A stretch of DNA of 64,000 nt from Calothrix sp. C42_A2020_038 (lineage in GTDB: Bacteria; Cyanobacteriota; Cyanobacteriia; Cyanobacteriales; Nostocaceae), in the NCBI GenBank assembly GCA_015272395.1, contig JACYLQ010000001.1, positions 496,001-560,000 of the forward strand, in the 5' to 3' direction. A program made the translations under genes and the position numbers. The notes under the pieces were generated by a model that saw nothing but the letters and a program-made list of their open reading frames with translations, was not told the DNA's origin and made no database searches. Shown here one piece after another: positions 1 through 8,442 of this stretch. Positions within the stretch are counted from its first letter, which is position 1; the number at the start of each line of letters is the position of its first letter.

Positions 1-191
1 TAGCATTGACTGAGGACGATAGATTACACACCGAAGAAGTGCAACGGTTGTGGAATTTAGTCAAAGATGACTTACAACCAGGTCGATTGTTGGATGTGGC
101 AATTAGTATACTAACTGAATTTTCGCGCGAAGGTGTTGCTGCAATATTGCCTAAGACATCTGTGTTCGCAGTGTTTGAGAAACAAGTTTAA
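1..191 (+). CDS. 3' end of an unidentified gene, cut by window edge
   Basis: The frame is open from the left edge and closes with TAA at 189-191. The visible 60-odd residues are acidic and helical, and end in KTSVFAVFEKQV. A TTG at position 6 could start a short protein, but no ribosome binding site can be seen because the window begins there, so I read it as the C-terminus of a longer protein. I do not recognise the family. A hairpin with a T-rich tail follows about 50 bases downstream. Confidence 0.5.
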   Translation, partial: ALTEDDRLHTEEVQRLWNLVKDDLQPGRLLDVAISILTEFSREGVAAILPKTSVFAVFEKQV

Positions 192-582
192 GAATCGGCG
201 TTGCTGAATAAAATATGAATTAAAAATTTTACGTTGTGTAGAGACGTAGCACTGCTACGTCTTATATTTTTCTATACTAAAAGTAAATCCTGCTTATGCT
301 AAAAATTTGCCGTAGTTTGATGATTTATGATAACTGACAAAACCCTAGCAATCGCACTTCTAATTGGGTTCATCCCAGTTTTTATTCCGCAACCCAAGAA
401 TAAATAGATTATCACTAAGTTTAGATTTGTATTTTTTTGTAGTAATCTATCTTACTTATTGGTAGTTTTCCAGCGGCAAGGGAGTAACTCCTGACACTTA
501 AATCAAAGTTTTGTAACGGATTGATAGTAAACTGTTGTAATAGTCGCATTTTTAATGTTTAGCTTTTAAATAGGAGTTCTGC
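192..582. other. intergenic region, no gene seen
   Basis: Apart from the hairpin at 242-262, this stretch is AT-rich with stops in all frames. The motif GGCGTTGCTGAAT near 197 resembles short dispersed repeats of cyanobacteria. The last 15 bases carry the ribosome binding site TAGGAG (571-576) of the next gene. Confidence 0.5.
242..271 (+). terminator. hairpin with T-rich tail
   Basis: AGACGTAGC (242-250) and GCTACGTCT (254-262) form a perfect 9-bp stem with a 3-base loop, followed by TATATTTTTC. It sits after the gene fragment at the left edge and probably ends its transcript. Palindromes of this type are also dispersed repeats in cyanobacteria, so it may be both. Confidence 0.6.
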
Positions 583-957
583 GTGTATTATTTTCCTGTC
601 CACCCGCCATATTTTATACTTGCATTTGGCTTATTTGCAGCTGTGACATCGGGTGCAGCACTCGCCGGAACCCTGAAAACAGTTGTCAGAAAATGGCAAG
701 ATGACGGCGCCGAAAATTCCGGTACTACTTTTTCAAAACAACCTTTATTGTTTCCATTTTTAGGTATAACCATTGGCATAGTATCTTTTTTGGTATCAGG
801 CTTAGAAATATTTGGGTTTCCGCCCATTCTTGCTTTTGCGATCGGTTTACCTATTTCATTACTAACTTGTTTACTGATGTGGGTACAACTTGGTAGCATG
901 ATGACCTTTGTCGAAACGCGTGGAATGCGTTCTCTAGATTTAGACTCTATGCGCTAA
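583..957 (+). CDS. small conserved-type membrane protein, unknown function
   Basis: A 124-residue protein with GTG start at 583, preceded by TAGGAG at a good distance (571-576), which decides this start. It has hydrophobic segments at about residues 8-30, 57-73 and 78-100, so two or three membrane spans. The stretch between the first two is polar (VVRKWQDDGAENSG). No catalytic motif is visible and I do not recognise a named family. An overlapping minus-strand reading frame is a shadow. A strong palindrome follows at 976-1002, before the next gene, which lies on the same strand 64 bases away. Confidence 0.7.
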   Translation: MYYFPVHPPYFILAFGLFAAVTSGAALAGTLKTVVRKWQDDGAENSGTTFSKQPLLFPFLGITIGIVSFLVSGLEIFGFPPILAFAIGLPISLLTCLLMWVQLGSMMTFVETRGMRSLDLDSMR

Positions 958-975
958 ATTTATAAGAGTAGTGTC

Positions 976-1002
976 ATTCCCAACTTCTACGAAGTTGGGA
1001 AT
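976..1002 (+). terminator. perfect 11-bp stem-loop between genes
   Basis: ATTCCCAACTT (976-986) pairs with AAGTTGGGAAT (992-1002) around a 5-base loop. There is no clear T-run after it, so it may be an attenuator, an RNA-stabilising end or a dispersed palindrome rather than an intrinsic terminator. Confidence 0.45.
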
Positions 1003-1021
1003 TGGAAATATTTGACAAAAT

Positions 1022-1900
1022 ATGATTCAATATCAATCCAGATTTTGTTTTTGTAGCTTGGCAATAGGTCAACGATACCGGGCGTTAGCATTGCTACTTG
1101 CACAAGATATACAAAAATATTCTCCAAATACAGCGTTGATTATACTAACAGACAAGCCTCAAGATTTTAGTACTCAATCGAACGTTATTGCTTATAAACA
1201 CAGACAACAAGGAATTAAATGCTACCATGATAAAAGATTTGTAATTAGTAAAGCATTGTTAGACTTTAACTCCTGTATATATATTGATGCAGATATGCGA
1301 ATTACTGCACCGATGCCATCAAATATACAATGGATTGACGAACCAGGTATTTCGGCCCGCGCGTGTGATAGTATGCCACTAAAATACATCAAAATCATTG
1401 ATGGTATTGCAGATAGTAAATTACACAAAGAATTTAAAGTTACACAAAATGCAGCAAAAAAGCTAGGAATACATCAAAATTGGCAAAATATTACATTTGT
1501 TCATGAATATTTATTTGCAGTTACAAAAGACAACCGTAAAGAAAATTTATTCTTAGAATATTGGGGAAAACTGGCGCCATATTTTGAACTCAACGGAGTA
1601 CTAGACGGTGAAGGAAATGCAATTGGATTAGCATCTGCGAAAGCAGGTTTGTCTATACGTTGGTGTGAAATGGAAGGCATTTCTTTTTTCAAAGACAGAA
1701 CTGAGATGGTGCGAATAAAGAAAGGTGAGTCCAGTGTCGAAAGAATGTCAATATATTTTGAACAACAGCAAAATTTAGAATATTGTAACTCCTTACTAAC
1801 CAAAATTTCTACACAACCGAGTCAGCTTTTTATACGCTTACTCAACTGGATAAAGTTATGCTTTACGACCTTAAATAACATCACTTTTTATTATTGGTAA
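1022..1900 (+). CDS. glycosyltransferase-like protein (GT-A type)
   Basis: A 292-residue soluble protein. An N-terminal beta-strand (FCFCSLAIGQRYRALALLLAQ) leads into alternating strands and helices. IYIDADMRI places a DxD motif at residues 89-91, the metal and nucleotide-sugar binding signature of GT-A glycosyltransferases. This layout fits a nucleotide-diphospho-sugar transferase fold; the sugar and acceptor cannot be told. The last 30 residues are aromatic and hydrophobic and could touch a membrane. The ABC exporter downstream is separated by a repeat element and is probably transcribed independently. The fold call is an inference from motif spacing only. Confidence 0.55.
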   Translation: MIQYQSRFCFCSLAIGQRYRALALLLAQDIQKYSPNTALIILTDKPQDFSTQSNVIAYKHRQQGIKCYHDKRFVISKALLDFNSCIYIDADMRITAPMPSNIQWIDEPGISARACDSMPLKYIKIIDGIADSKLHKEFKVTQNAAKKLGIHQNWQNITFVHEYLFAVTKDNRKENLFLEYWGKLAPYFELNGVLDGEGNAIGLASAKAGLSIRWCEMEGISFFKDRTEMVRIKKGESSVERMSIYFEQQQNLEYCNSLLTKISTQPSQLFIRLLNWIKLCFTTLNNITFYYW

Positions 1901-1903
1901 GTG

Positions 1904-2011
1904 GTAGTCTGTGTCATTAGTTTTGGAGAGTTGTGGAACAGGTGTCCCCTAGGGATGTCTGAACCACAAAAAATTATTTATACTACCAAAACTTATGACA
2001 TAAACCAGTAG
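1904..2011. repeat. MITE-like palindromic element, copy 1
   Basis: The left end reads TCTGTGTCATTAGTTTTGG. The right end, reverse complemented, reads TTTATGTCATAAGTTTTGG, giving imperfect terminal inverted repeats of about 20 bases around a 60-base core. A second diverged copy lies at 5544-5679 with the same left arm and the same GGAACAGGT-type core start. No coding potential, so a small non-autonomous element is likely. Confidence 0.6.
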
Positions 2012-2123
2012 GGTGCGTAAAAACCATTACAAACGCGAAATCAGAGCTTTTACGCACCACTTTTACCAAAAACAAAACAGGCGCCGATAGCGGAATCAAT
2101 TCCGGCGCTGATACAATAAAAAT

Positions 2124-3938
2124 ATGAGAATAAGTAAAATCAATAACGCACTACGCCAATCTCTCGGAGTCTTTCGCTACAGTAGGCGTGCTGTAAACTT
2201 GGTATGGACAACGAGTAAAAGTCTTACGGTTATTTTTGGAATATTGACATTGATTGCAGGTACATTGCCAGCAGCAATGGCATACATTGGTAAATTGATA
2301 GTTGATGCTGTGATTGCATCTGCACAGTCAAATCATTATATCTATCAACCACTGTTGTATGTTGGTTTAGAAGCAATAGCTGTTATGTTGCTGTCAGCAA
2401 GTCAACGTGGACAAAGTATTTGTCAATCTCTATTACGCGCATTGCTTGGACAAAGAGTAAATGAACTGATTTTAAGCAAGGCTCTAACTTTAGAACTAGC
2501 TCAGTTTGAGAACTCAGAATTTTATGATAAGATGACCAATGCTCGTCGTGAAGCTTCATTACGTCCGTTGTCATTGGTAACTCGAACTTTTGGATTAGTT
2601 CAAAATGCCCTGTCATTAATCACTTTTGGCGCCTTACTAGTTAAGTTTTCCATTTGGGCTGTTATTGTATTAGTTATTGCTGCTATTCCTCCCTTTGTGA
2701 GCGAAACTAAATTTGCATCACAGGCATTTCGACTATTTAGCTGGCGGGCGCCAGAAAGTCGTCAGCAAAATTACTTAGAAACTTTAGTCGCACGTGAAGA
2801 CTTTGCTAAGGAAGTAAAATTGTACCAGTTGGGAGATATGTTATTGCGACGCTACCGTAATAACTTTCGACAACTGTTCCTAGAGGATAAGGATTTAACA
2901 TTGCGACGAGGGTTGTGGGGATATTTACTAAGCTTAGTGAGTAACACCACCTTTTATATTACTTATGCCTGGATAATAGTCGAGACAGTTGCTGGCAGAA
3001 TATCTTTGGGAGACATGACGATGTATATCACTGTGTTTCGTCAAGGACAAGCAACTTTTGCAGGCGCCTTAACATCGATTGGTGGAATGTATGAAGATAA
3101 TCTTTATCTATCTAATTTGTATGAGTTTCTCGAAGCAGAAGTTCCATTGGAAAAGGGTAAGGCAACTAAGGGAGTAGACCCCAACGATGGAATTAGATTT
3201 GAAAATGTCAGTTTCTGCTATCCAGGAAGTTACCAACCAGCGCTCAAAAACATTTCGTTACATCTTAAACCTGGAGAGAAGCTGGCAATTGTTGGTGAAA
3301 ACGGTTCCGGTAAGACCACTTTAATCAAACTACTGACTCGACTATATAAACCTGACTCTGGAAGGATTTTACTCGATGGCTTAGATTTGCAGGAATGGGA
3401 TATAGATATACTGCGTCAACGTATCGGGGTAATCTTCCAGAACTTTGTTCGCTACCAGTTCACTGTCGGTGAGAATATCGGTGTTGGAGACGTACAACGC
3501 ATCGATAATAAACAGCTATGGTTTCAAGCAGCATCAAAGGGGATGGCGTTACCTTTTATTGAAAAAATGCCTGATAATTTTGCGACCCAGTTAGGTAAAT
3601 GGTTTAGTAAGGGACAAGAACTCTCAGGAGGACAATGGCAAAAAATTGCTCTTGCGCGCGCATTCATGCGAACCGATGCAGATATTCTCGTATTGGACGA
3701 ACCAACTTCGGCGATCGATGCACAAGCCGAATTTGAAATTTTTGAACGACTGCGAACTTTAACTAAACACCAAATGGTGTTTTTAATTTCTCATCGTTTT
3801 TCCACAGTACGAATGGCCAATCAAATCATCGTTATTGAAGCAGGAGAATTGATCGAAGAAGGTACCCATGAACAACTACTCCGAAAAGGCGCCAGATATG
3901 CGGAGTTATTTACACTACAAGCGGCTGGGTATAAATAG
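2124..3938 (+). CDS. ABC exporter, fused membrane and ATPase domains
   Basis: A 604-residue half-transporter. About six membrane spans fill residues 30-320. The C-terminal ATPase has Walker A GENGSGKTT (391-399), a Q-loop (GVIFQNFVRYQF), signature LSGGQ (500-504), Walker B ILVLDEPTSA with the catalytic Glu at 526, and the H-loop His in LISHRFS. It should work as a homodimer exporting a lipid, peptide or small molecule; the substrate is not deducible. Length is normal for subfamily B. The GNAT gene follows after about 100 bases with a stem-loop between, so co-transcription is uncertain. Confidence 0.9.
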   Translation: MRISKINNALRQSLGVFRYSRRAVNLVWTTSKSLTVIFGILTLIAGTLPAAMAYIGKLIVDAVIASAQSNHYIYQPLLYVGLEAIAVMLLSASQRGQSICQSLLRALLGQRVNELILSKALTLELAQFENSEFYDKMTNARREASLRPLSLVTRTFGLVQNALSLITFGALLVKFSIWAVIVLVIAAIPPFVSETKFASQAFRLFSWRAPESRQQNYLETLVAREDFAKEVKLYQLGDMLLRRYRNNFRQLFLEDKDLTLRRGLWGYLLSLVSNTTFYITYAWIIVETVAGRISLGDMTMYITVFRQGQATFAGALTSIGGMYEDNLYLSNLYEFLEAEVPLEKGKATKGVDPNDGIRFENVSFCYPGSYQPALKNISLHLKPGEKLAIVGENGSGKTTLIKLLTRLYKPDSGRILLDGLDLQEWDIDILRQRIGVIFQNFVRYQFTVGENIGVGDVQRIDNKQLWFQAASKGMALPFIEKMPDNFATQLGKWFSKGQELSGGQWQKIALARAFMRTDADILVLDEPTSAIDAQAEFEIFERLRTLTKHQMVFLISHRFSTVRMANQIIVIEAGELIEEGTHEQLLRKGARYAELFTLQAAGYK

Positions 3939-4043
3939 AGAGAAAAAATTGAGGTTAGGGGAGAGTAATGTGTCATAACTAATCTCCAGCCTCAAATCTC
4001 TTTGCTATATTTATATAACCGTCGCACCTTGTGCAACAAATCA

Positions 4044-4622
4044 ATGCAAAATCGTTATCACTTGCCGCCTAACTTCTTTATTCGCCGTGCGCGTTCTAAG
4101 GATAAATGGAAAATTAAAAAGTTGTTGCTGACATGGAACGAGGTTGGTAATATCCTGCCTGTCAATGTTTTTTCCTTGTTGCTAGTATTACTTTGCTTTG
4201 TATTTTTACTGTTTAACGCAATACTTTTTGCTATACTTATCGGTGTTTATCTACTTTATGAAGTTGGGTTAAAAGATTATTCCAATTTTTGGGTAGTAGA
4301 TTATAATGGCTCGGTTGTTGGCTGCGCCGAACTGCGTGTATATGCGAGATATTCATTAATATTTAATCTTTGTATTAAAAAAGAATTTCGATATCAAAAA
4401 TTAGCTTCCTGTATGGTTGAGCATCTAATCAAAGAAGCTAGAGAACCTATTTACTTATCTTGTTTTAAAGAATTAATACCTTTTTATACTCGCTTTGGCT
4501 TCTGTGTTATCCACTCTGATGCTTTACCCGACGGCTTACAATTAATTTTAGGCACTACAGAAGGGGCGCCTGTTGTTCCGATGATGTTAGGTGAAGCTCG
4601 ACACCGAAGTAGCGTAGCATAG
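4044..4622 (+). CDS. GNAT acetyltransferase with internal membrane hairpin
   Basis: I start at ATG 4044 (MQNRYHLPPNFFIRRAR) rather than the upstream TTG at 4002. The beta-strand and first helix of a GNAT fold (FFIRRARSKDKWKIKKLLLTW) are followed by a long hydrophobic stretch, about residues 43-75, that looks like one or two membrane spans. GNAT features then resume: VVDYNGSVVGCAELRV, the acetyl-CoA region LCIKKEFRYQKLASCMVEHL, and IPFYTRFGF near the end. A membrane hairpin inside the catalytic fold is unusual and would tether the enzyme to the membrane. Substrate unknown. Confidence 0.75.
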   Translation: MQNRYHLPPNFFIRRARSKDKWKIKKLLLTWNEVGNILPVNVFSLLLVLLCFVFLLFNAILFAILIGVYLLYEVGLKDYSNFWVVDYNGSVVGCAELRVYARYSLIFNLCIKKEFRYQKLASCMVEHLIKEAREPIYLSCFKELIPFYTRFGFCVIHSDALPDGLQLILGTTEGAPVVPMMLGEARHRSSVA

Positions 4623-4749
4623 TGCAAGTGGTCTAATGTCTCGGAAAATAATCTCAAGCTCATTTTTAAATTAATTTAATCTTAAATATAAAATGCTAAT
4701 TGTTGTACGGTATGACAATTCGTTTGACACAAACAACGAAACATAATAT

Positions 4750-5538
4750 ATGTTAATCTCACTTATTGCTGACTATGGTACAGGCGACCCAGCTTTTATC
4801 GAGGTAACACAAAGATTATCGATGACCTTGGAAAGAGCGCAAATTCATCTGCTCTCGGTACCAGCATTCAGTACACTAGCTACAGGTTTTTGGGTTGCTC
4901 AATTAGGATTGAATCCAGGTCCACAAGAACGATTAATATATCATAATTGTGCCCCTCGTAAAGATGATCCTCAAGCTCGACGAGATAACGAAGGTGAAGG
5001 TTTAACTTATGCTTTGTTACCGAATAATGTGAAGGTTGTAGGTGTTTTTGCAGGGCATACGTTGTCTTTTATTAAACACCATGCAAAAGAATTGAAAAAA
5101 GTTAATGTCTCACGTTCTGGGTCACAATTTCGCTCGCGCGATGTTTTTCCAACCGCAGCAGCAGCAATTGCTTCCGGTGATTTCAATCTACTGGGTGAAG
5201 AATTAAATATACAAGAAATTCCTGATGCTCCCAATGACCGTATTGCTTGGATTGATGGTTATGGAAATATCAAAACTACCATCCCTGATAACTCTGTCAC
5301 CCTAAAACCTCAAACTAAATGTGTTATCCGTATCGGTGATGTAGTTAGTGATGCTATCTATTCAGATGGTAGTTTCCAAGTTCCAGAAGGTACTTTGGCT
5401 TTTGCTCCAGGTAGTGCTGGTTGGCATTCACCTAATGGTGGAGAAAAAATTCGTTGGATGGAACTCTTTTTACGAGGAGGTAGTGCTTGGGAAAGGTTTG
5501 GTAGACCAAAAGTTGAACAAATAGTTAAATTGATGTGA
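4750..5538 (+). CDS. SAM hydroxide adenosyltransferase-like protein (DUF62)
   Basis: The 262-residue sequence begins LISLIADYGTGDPAF, like the LLTDFGxxDP start of the DUF62 family (S-adenosylmethionine hydrolases, chlorinases and fluorinases). Its second half, RIAWIDGYGNIKTTI followed later by GTLAFAPGSAGW, matches the family's C-terminal barrel with the IDxFGNxxTN signature. Known members split SAM to adenosine and methionine using hydroxide. In the middle HTLSFIKHH is present, but the usual GVGT-type motif is not obvious, so the activity is a family-level inference. The start ATG lacks a clear ribosome binding site. Confidence 0.7.
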   Translation: MLISLIADYGTGDPAFIEVTQRLSMTLERAQIHLLSVPAFSTLATGFWVAQLGLNPGPQERLIYHNCAPRKDDPQARRDNEGEGLTYALLPNNVKVVGVFAGHTLSFIKHHAKELKKVNVSRSGSQFRSRDVFPTAAAAIASGDFNLLGEELNIQEIPDAPNDRIAWIDGYGNIKTTIPDNSVTLKPQTKCVIRIGDVVSDAIYSDGSFQVPEGTLAFAPGSAGWHSPNGGEKIRWMELFLRGGSAWERFGRPKVEQIVKLM

Positions 5539-5543
5539 AATAA

Positions 5544-5679
5544 CTAGTAATCTGTGTCATTAATTTTGAGATGTTGTAGAACAGGTATCTCTTCCCCGGT
5601 CGTTCTATTGGTCAGGCAGGGATGCCTGACCTACAAGACATTTTTTATACTACCCAAAACTTTTGACACAAACCACTAC
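5544..5679. repeat. MITE-like palindromic element, copy 2
   Basis: The left end TCTGTGTCATTAATTTTGAG and the reverse complement of the right end (GTGTCAAAAGTTTTGGGTAG) form imperfect terminal inverted repeats, as in the copy at 1904-2011. This copy is about 25 bases longer because its core carries a palindrome, GGTCAGGCAGGG...CCTGACC (5610-5631), that recurs at 31213-31234. It fills the gap between two convergent genes and could act as a bidirectional terminator. Confidence 0.6.
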
Positions 5680-5680
5680 A

Positions 5681-6913
5681 TTAAACTTTGATAAACCAAC
5701 GTTGACGATACATTATCCACGCTACAGCAAACCATAACAATAGAGTGACAAAGGAAAATAAGAATGAACCATTAACGGCGCCTGCCCAAGTGGCAAAGTA
5801 CTTTTGATAGATAAAATTGTAAGCATTAGGCGCCGTTTCTTCAATCCCAACTATAGTTCTGACTAAAATCTTGATTAATAAAACAGAGGCAACGAAAATC
5901 GCAATAGCGTTCATACCCAGTATTTTAAAACCCTCTCCCCATTTTTTGATATTTCGGACTTCAATCAGTTCATAACAAGCGGCAAGTAGTAATAATGCTG
6001 TTCCTGTTGTATAAACTACATATGAACTAGTCCATAGTTTTTTGTTTATCGGAAATACAAAACCCCAAGCTAAACCTACTATTAAACAACCTATACCAAA
6101 TAATGCCAAACCAATACTTGTACTTTTTTTAACAGGTTGTGTACGTATCCATTGCCCTGTAAAGTAACCAAATAAAACACTGACAATAGCAGGAATAGTG
6201 CTAAATAACCCTTCTGGGTCGCCTAAATTTTTGAAGCTCGCATGTAAATGTGCCGCAGGTATAATCGAACGGTCAACAAATGCTGCTAAGTTTGCTGCTG
6301 GGTTATTTTCTTGCAGCACACCAGCACCAAAACCTGGGACAGGTACATACATCATCGCTAACCAGTAACCAACGAGTAACAAACCAGCAACTATCCACTG
6401 TGTTTTGCGAGGTAAGATTAAAACAATCAGTGATGCAAATAAGTAAGATAATGCGATGCGTTGCAACACTCCCATGTAGCGAAGACTATCCAAGTTAAAC
6501 GTCCAAGGGCCTTTATTCCAAAACCCATTCAGGAATAATCCCAAGGCAAATAATATTAACGCACGACGGAATATTTTTCCGTATGGTGGAGTCAGTGACT
6601 TTGGCTGTTGTGTACTCGCTTTCGATACCAGTGAAACATTTGCACTTGGCGCCTGAGACTCTATAGTACTTGCAGCATCACGTTCGCGTTGAACTTGTAA
6701 TTTTGCATCAGTATATTTAGCAAAGGAAAAAGCCATTGCGACACCAACGATGAACAAGAAGAATGGAAAAACTAAATCTGCAAACGTACACCCGTTCCAA
6801 TTTGCATGAGCTAAAGGAGCGTAAACATTTGGTTCTGCAATACTTGCCATATTCACAAGAATCATTCCTGCTACTGTAATGCCACGAAAGACATCTAATG
6901 AAATAAGTCGCAT
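5681..6913 (-). CDS. heparan-glucosaminide acetyltransferase-like membrane protein
   Basis: A 410-residue protein with about ten membrane spans. It begins RLISLDVFRGITVAGMILVN, followed by WNGCTFADLVFPFFLFIVG, the signature of the DUF5009/DUF1624 acyltransferase family related to lysosomal HGSNAT. Members move acetyl groups from cytoplasmic acetyl-CoA across the membrane onto sugars. A hydrophilic loop rich in Ser and Gln, about residues 70-105, separates the first spans from the rest. Start at ATG 6913; the shorter overlapping frame reaching 6932 is a shadow. It faces prxQ divergently across a 265-base gap. Confidence 0.8.
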   Translation of the reverse strand: MRLISLDVFRGITVAGMILVNMASIAEPNVYAPLAHANWNGCTFADLVFPFFLFIVGVAMAFSFAKYTDAKLQVQRERDAASTIESQAPSANVSLVSKASTQQPKSLTPPYGKIFRRALILFALGLFLNGFWNKGPWTFNLDSLRYMGVLQRIALSYLFASLIVLILPRKTQWIVAGLLLVGYWLAMMYVPVPGFGAGVLQENNPAANLAAFVDRSIIPAAHLHASFKNLGDPEGLFSTIPAIVSVLFGYFTGQWIRTQPVKKSTSIGLALFGIGCLIVGLAWGFVFPINKKLWTSSYVVYTTGTALLLLAACYELIEVRNIKKWGEGFKILGMNAIAIFVASVLLIKILVRTIVGIEETAPNAYNFIYQKYFATWAGAVNGSFLFSFVTLLLWFAVAWIMYRQRWFIKV

Positions 6914-7006
6914 AACTATAAGTAAGCCTCAAAAGTCAGAATAATTGACACTACCACGCTAATCCCTTGTACGGTGTAGCGGGAGATTCTTGCTTCTTAG
7001 AAACAC

Positions 7007-7057
7007 GCACGGCAGTTGCTCTACTTGGGGAGACCCCAAGAGTCGCGACTGCCGTGC
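7007..7057. repeat. palindromic dispersed-type element
   Basis: GCACGGCAG (7007-7015) pairs with CTGCCGTGC (7049-7057), and inside it CTTGGGG pairs with CCCCAAG around a 3-base loop (AGA), giving a long interrupted stem. Such GC-rich palindromes are common intergenic repeats in cyanobacteria. It lies between the divergent starts at 6913 and 7179. Confidence 0.55.
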
Positions 7058-7178
7058 TGTAACGGGAGTCCTCTTGCTCCATGAAGATAGACTCGATTTA
7101 TTTTCTTACGATTCATATTCAAGGTAAAATTTTGTAAAGAAACATATTCTTTTTTTCAACAAACTCCCAAAATACACT

Positions 7179-7637
7179 ATGGCTATAAAAGTCGGAGATA
7201 TAGCTCCTGATTTTACTCTTCCTTCCCAAACAGGCGCCTCTATAAGTCTCAGCAGTTTTCGTGGTCAACCCGTTGTCCTTTACTTTTACCCTAAAGACGA
7301 TACTCCTGGTTGCACCGCCGAGTCATGTGCTTTCCGTGATCAGTACGAAGTGTTTAAATCAGCAGGTGCCGAAGTTATTGGTGTAAGCGGAGATTCTCCA
7401 GAGTCACATCAAAAATTTGCAGCTAAATACCAGTTACCATTTACACTTTTGAGTGATAAAGGCGACCAAGTACGCAATTTATACGGCGCTAAAGCAATGT
7501 TTGGACTATTTCCAGGTCGCATCACTTATGTAATAGACGGTAATGGCAAAGTTCAATATATCTTTGACTCAATGTTTAACTTCAAAGGACATGTGGAAGA
7601 AGCACTGAAAACAATTCAAACACTTCAAACCGCATAA
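7179..7637 (+). CDS. prxQ: peroxiredoxin of the PrxQ/Bcp type
   Basis: A 152-residue thioredoxin-fold peroxidase. FYPKDDTPGCTAESC places the peroxidatic Cys at 45 and the resolving Cys at 50, the four-residue spacing typical of PrxQ. It reduces hydrogen peroxide and organic hydroperoxides using thioredoxin. There is no signal peptide, so it is cytosolic or thylakoid-peripheral. Full length. The start ATG is poorly supported by a ribosome binding site. A stem-loop follows the stop at 7655-7685, so it is probably monocistronic. Confidence 0.93.
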   Translation: MAIKVGDIAPDFTLPSQTGASISLSSFRGQPVVLYFYPKDDTPGCTAESCAFRDQYEVFKSAGAEVIGVSGDSPESHQKFAAKYQLPFTLLSDKGDQVRNLYGAKAMFGLFPGRITYVIDGNGKVQYIFDSMFNFKGHVEEALKTIQTLQTA

Positions 7638-7654
7638 TGGAGTATGGTCAACTA

Positions 7655-7685
7655 CCCACACTGTGCTGTACTCAGTTAGTGTGGG
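7655..7685 (+). terminator. stem-loop after prxQ
   Basis: CCCACACT (7655-7662) pairs with AGTGTGGG (7678-7685) and is followed by CTTTAAAG. The position 18 bases past the prxQ stop suggests transcript termination, although the T-run is weak. Confidence 0.5.
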
Positions 7686-7858
7686 CTTTAAAGCAAAAGA
7701 TGACTAGCCCATGAGCTATTTATAGAATAAATATTTAGCTTATCTCCCCATTGGCGCCACTGATGGTTCTTTGATCAAATCGGTTGATTTGAGGATACGA
7801 TAAATAAATTAGCTGTCCCATTATTGTAGTTAAAAAACTCCCCGATTAGTTATTATTA

Positions 7859-8362
7859 ATGATTCAACTTACTCATTCACATTTACAAACGATTTATACT
7901 CATGCAGAAAATGCTTATCCAGAAGAGTGCTGTGGGATTTTACTCGGTACAATTGTAGGTGACAACAAACGATGCATTAAAGTTATTACTACCAGCAATG
8001 CTTGGAACACAGAGGAAACTCCTGAAGCTTTTACTCACAGTCAAGAATACGGGCGAAATAAAAGGTATACAATATCACCTAAAGATTTATTACAAGCTCA
8101 AAAGCAAGCGCGCGAAGATTCATTAAGTATTATTGGTATATTTCACTCGCATACTGATAACCCGGCAATTCCGTCGGAGTTTGACCGCGAGTATGCTTGG
8201 CAAGAGTATTGTTATATTATAGTTTCTGTTCAAAAGGGGAGAGCAGTTGATATAAAAAGTTGGTATTTAGATGATAATCATCAATTTCAACAGCAGAAAC
8301 TCTTTAGTACAAAAATATTTATTAATTTCTGTAAAGATACGATATCCAAGGCGACTGTATAG
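7859..8362 (+). CDS. JAMM/MPN+ metallopeptidase
   Basis: A 167-residue single-domain protein with a complete JAMM zinc motif: Glu at 22/23 (YPEECCGILLG), then His96-x-His98-x7-Ser106-x2-Asp109 (HSHTDNPAIPSEFD). Bacterial members remove residues from the C-terminus of ubiquitin-like sulfur carriers or cut peptide and isopeptide bonds. The next gene, 80 bases downstream on the same strand, encodes an E1-like activating enzyme fused to rhodanese, so a role in sulfur-carrier processing is likely. Alternating charge in the last 40 residues gives no extra domain. Confidence 0.88.
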   Translation: MIQLTHSHLQTIYTHAENAYPEECCGILLGTIVGDNKRCIKVITTSNAWNTEETPEAFTHSQEYGRNKRYTISPKDLLQAQKQAREDSLSIIGIFHSHTDNPAIPSEFDREYAWQEYCYIIVSVQKGRAVDIKSWYLDDNHQFQQQKLFSTKIFINFCKDTISKATV

Positions 8363-8442
8363 CTCCTAACTCTTCACGAATGTCACCATTATTAGGTAGG
8401 ATAATAAATCCGCTCTTCTCCATTAGATTGATATTAGGTTAA

